In this document: in pieces, positions 14,810-15,127 of the stretch
Numbering within the stretch: the stretch's first letter is position 1
Layout: each line of letters begins with the position of its first letter
NCBI GenBank assembly: GCA_014378155.1
Contig: JACMOF010000086.1
Coordinates: forward strand, 1 to 15,127
Length of the DNA stretch: 15,127 nucleotides
Source of the DNA: Caulobacter sp.
GTDB taxonomy: Bacteria; Pseudomonadota; Alphaproteobacteria; Caulobacterales; Caulobacteraceae
Direction of reading: 5' to 3'
Position numbers and translations under genes: made by a program
The notes under the pieces: generated by a model
What the model was told of the DNA's origin: nothing
The model's database searches: none
The model's input: the letters and a program-made list of their open reading frames with translations, nothing else

Positions 14810-14864
14810 GGGAAGCCTGTAGCGACAGCTGATTCCCGGCGCGGTTCGCCGCGACGGGCGCCGG
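14810..14864 (+). ncRNA. Candidate structured leader upstream of the small membrane protein
   Basis: Two hairpins lie close together. The first pairs GGGAA (14810-14814) with TTCCC (14833-14837), with CTGT-AGCG-ACAG inside. The second pairs CCGGCGC (14836-14842) with GCGCCGG (14858-14864) and has an alternative inner stem, GCGG-TTCG-CCGC (14841-14852). The two share bases and are mutually exclusive at their junction. The structure ends 17 bp before the ATG at 14882. I recognise no known riboswitch class. High GC makes chance hairpins common. Confidence 0.3.
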
Positions 14865-14881
14865 CTCCCTGGAGACCGCTC

Positions 14882-15121
14882 ATGACCACCGCCGCCTTCG
14901 ACGCCCGCCCAGTCAACCTCCACCGCCGGGCCCGCGCCGCCAACGCCCGCCTGCGCTGGTTGCTGCTGACGATGATGCTGCTCAACGTCCTGGTGTGGGG
15001 CGGCATGATCGCGGCTTTGCGGGGCGTGGTGGACGTGCATGGGACTGTGGACCAGGCCTGGGCCCTGGGCTCGACCTGGCTCGCGGCGCTGCCGCATCTG
15101 AGCGTGACGATCACGCGCTGA
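14882..15121 (+). CDS. Small single-pass membrane protein, unknown function
   Basis: 79-residue predicted protein not recognised as a member of any family. A basic N-terminus (HRRARAANARLRW, about 14-26) is followed by one hydrophobic helix (about 27-46, LLLTMMLLNVLVWGGMIAAL), then a mostly neutral tail of about 33 residues. By the positive-inside rule the tail should face the periplasm. GGAGA sits six bases before the ATG at 14882. It is divergent from the ABC importer, with a 140-bp gap. The start signal and helix support a real gene, but overlapping frames on the other strand make this less certain. The stop is six bases from the window end. Confidence 0.6.
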   Translation: MTTAAFDARPVNLHRRARAANARLRWLLLTMMLLNVLVWGGMIAALRGVVDVHGTVDQAWALGSTWLAALPHLSVTITR

Positions 15122-15127
15122 GGGGGC

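Noticed and set aside
14800..14881. Cobalamin or SAM riboswitch in the leader at the right end
   Set aside because: The GTGGGAAGCC segment was suggestive, but the conserved core boxes of these classes are absent.
14698..15114. Minus-strand frames of 138 and 119 codons at the right end
   Set aside because: They overlap the small membrane protein gene and run into the ATPase coding region; no domain and poor start context.

Overview
The window reads as a high-GC alphaproteobacterial chromosome, almost certainly the genus Caulobacter or a very close relative. The strongest sign is the CckA histidine kinase at the left edge. Counting from its start, the phosphorylated histidine falls at residue 322 and the tyrosine tied to cyclic-di-GMP control at residue 514, the numbers I recall for C. 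crescentus CckA. A CtrA-type box in front of fliQ and a cluster of GANTC (CcrM methylation) sites in front of cckA fit the same lineage.

Layout, left to right. 1-3921 (minus strand): a flagellar export and cell-cycle block transcribed fliQ > fliR > flhB > cckA; the C-terminus of cckA is cut by the window edge. 4054-4585 (minus): a ParD/ParE toxin-antitoxin pair with a three-half-site operator at 4606-4632. 4669-6302: a MarR-type repressor divergent from a class I PLP aminotransferase, with two matching operators between and across their starts. 6315-6446: a long palindromic intergenic repeat between convergent genes.

6460-9142 (minus): three genes for exported proteins: a Tat-targeted FAD amine/amino-acid oxidase, a small c-type cytochrome, and a secreted RidA-family imine deaminase. 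Together they suggest a periplasmic amine oxidation module in which the flavoenzyme makes an imine, the cytochrome takes electrons and RidA clears the imine. This is the most interesting system in the window. A second palindromic repeat lies between the cytochrome and RidA genes. 9424-11982 (minus): a TonB-dependent receptor closed by a clear terminator, with the same orientation as the oxidase genes and possibly supplying their substrate.

11983-12427 holds no convincing gene but has nested inverted repeats and a diverged copy of the palindromic repeat. 12428-14741 (minus): a two-gene ABC importer of the glycine betaine/choline type, with an ATPase lacking CBS domains and a permease fused to its binding protein. 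14882-15121 (plus): a small one-pass membrane protein of unknown role, preceded by a structured leader.

I see no tRNA, rRNA, CRISPR array, insertion sequence or prophage. Long antisense reading frames opposite the genes are GC-rich shadows.
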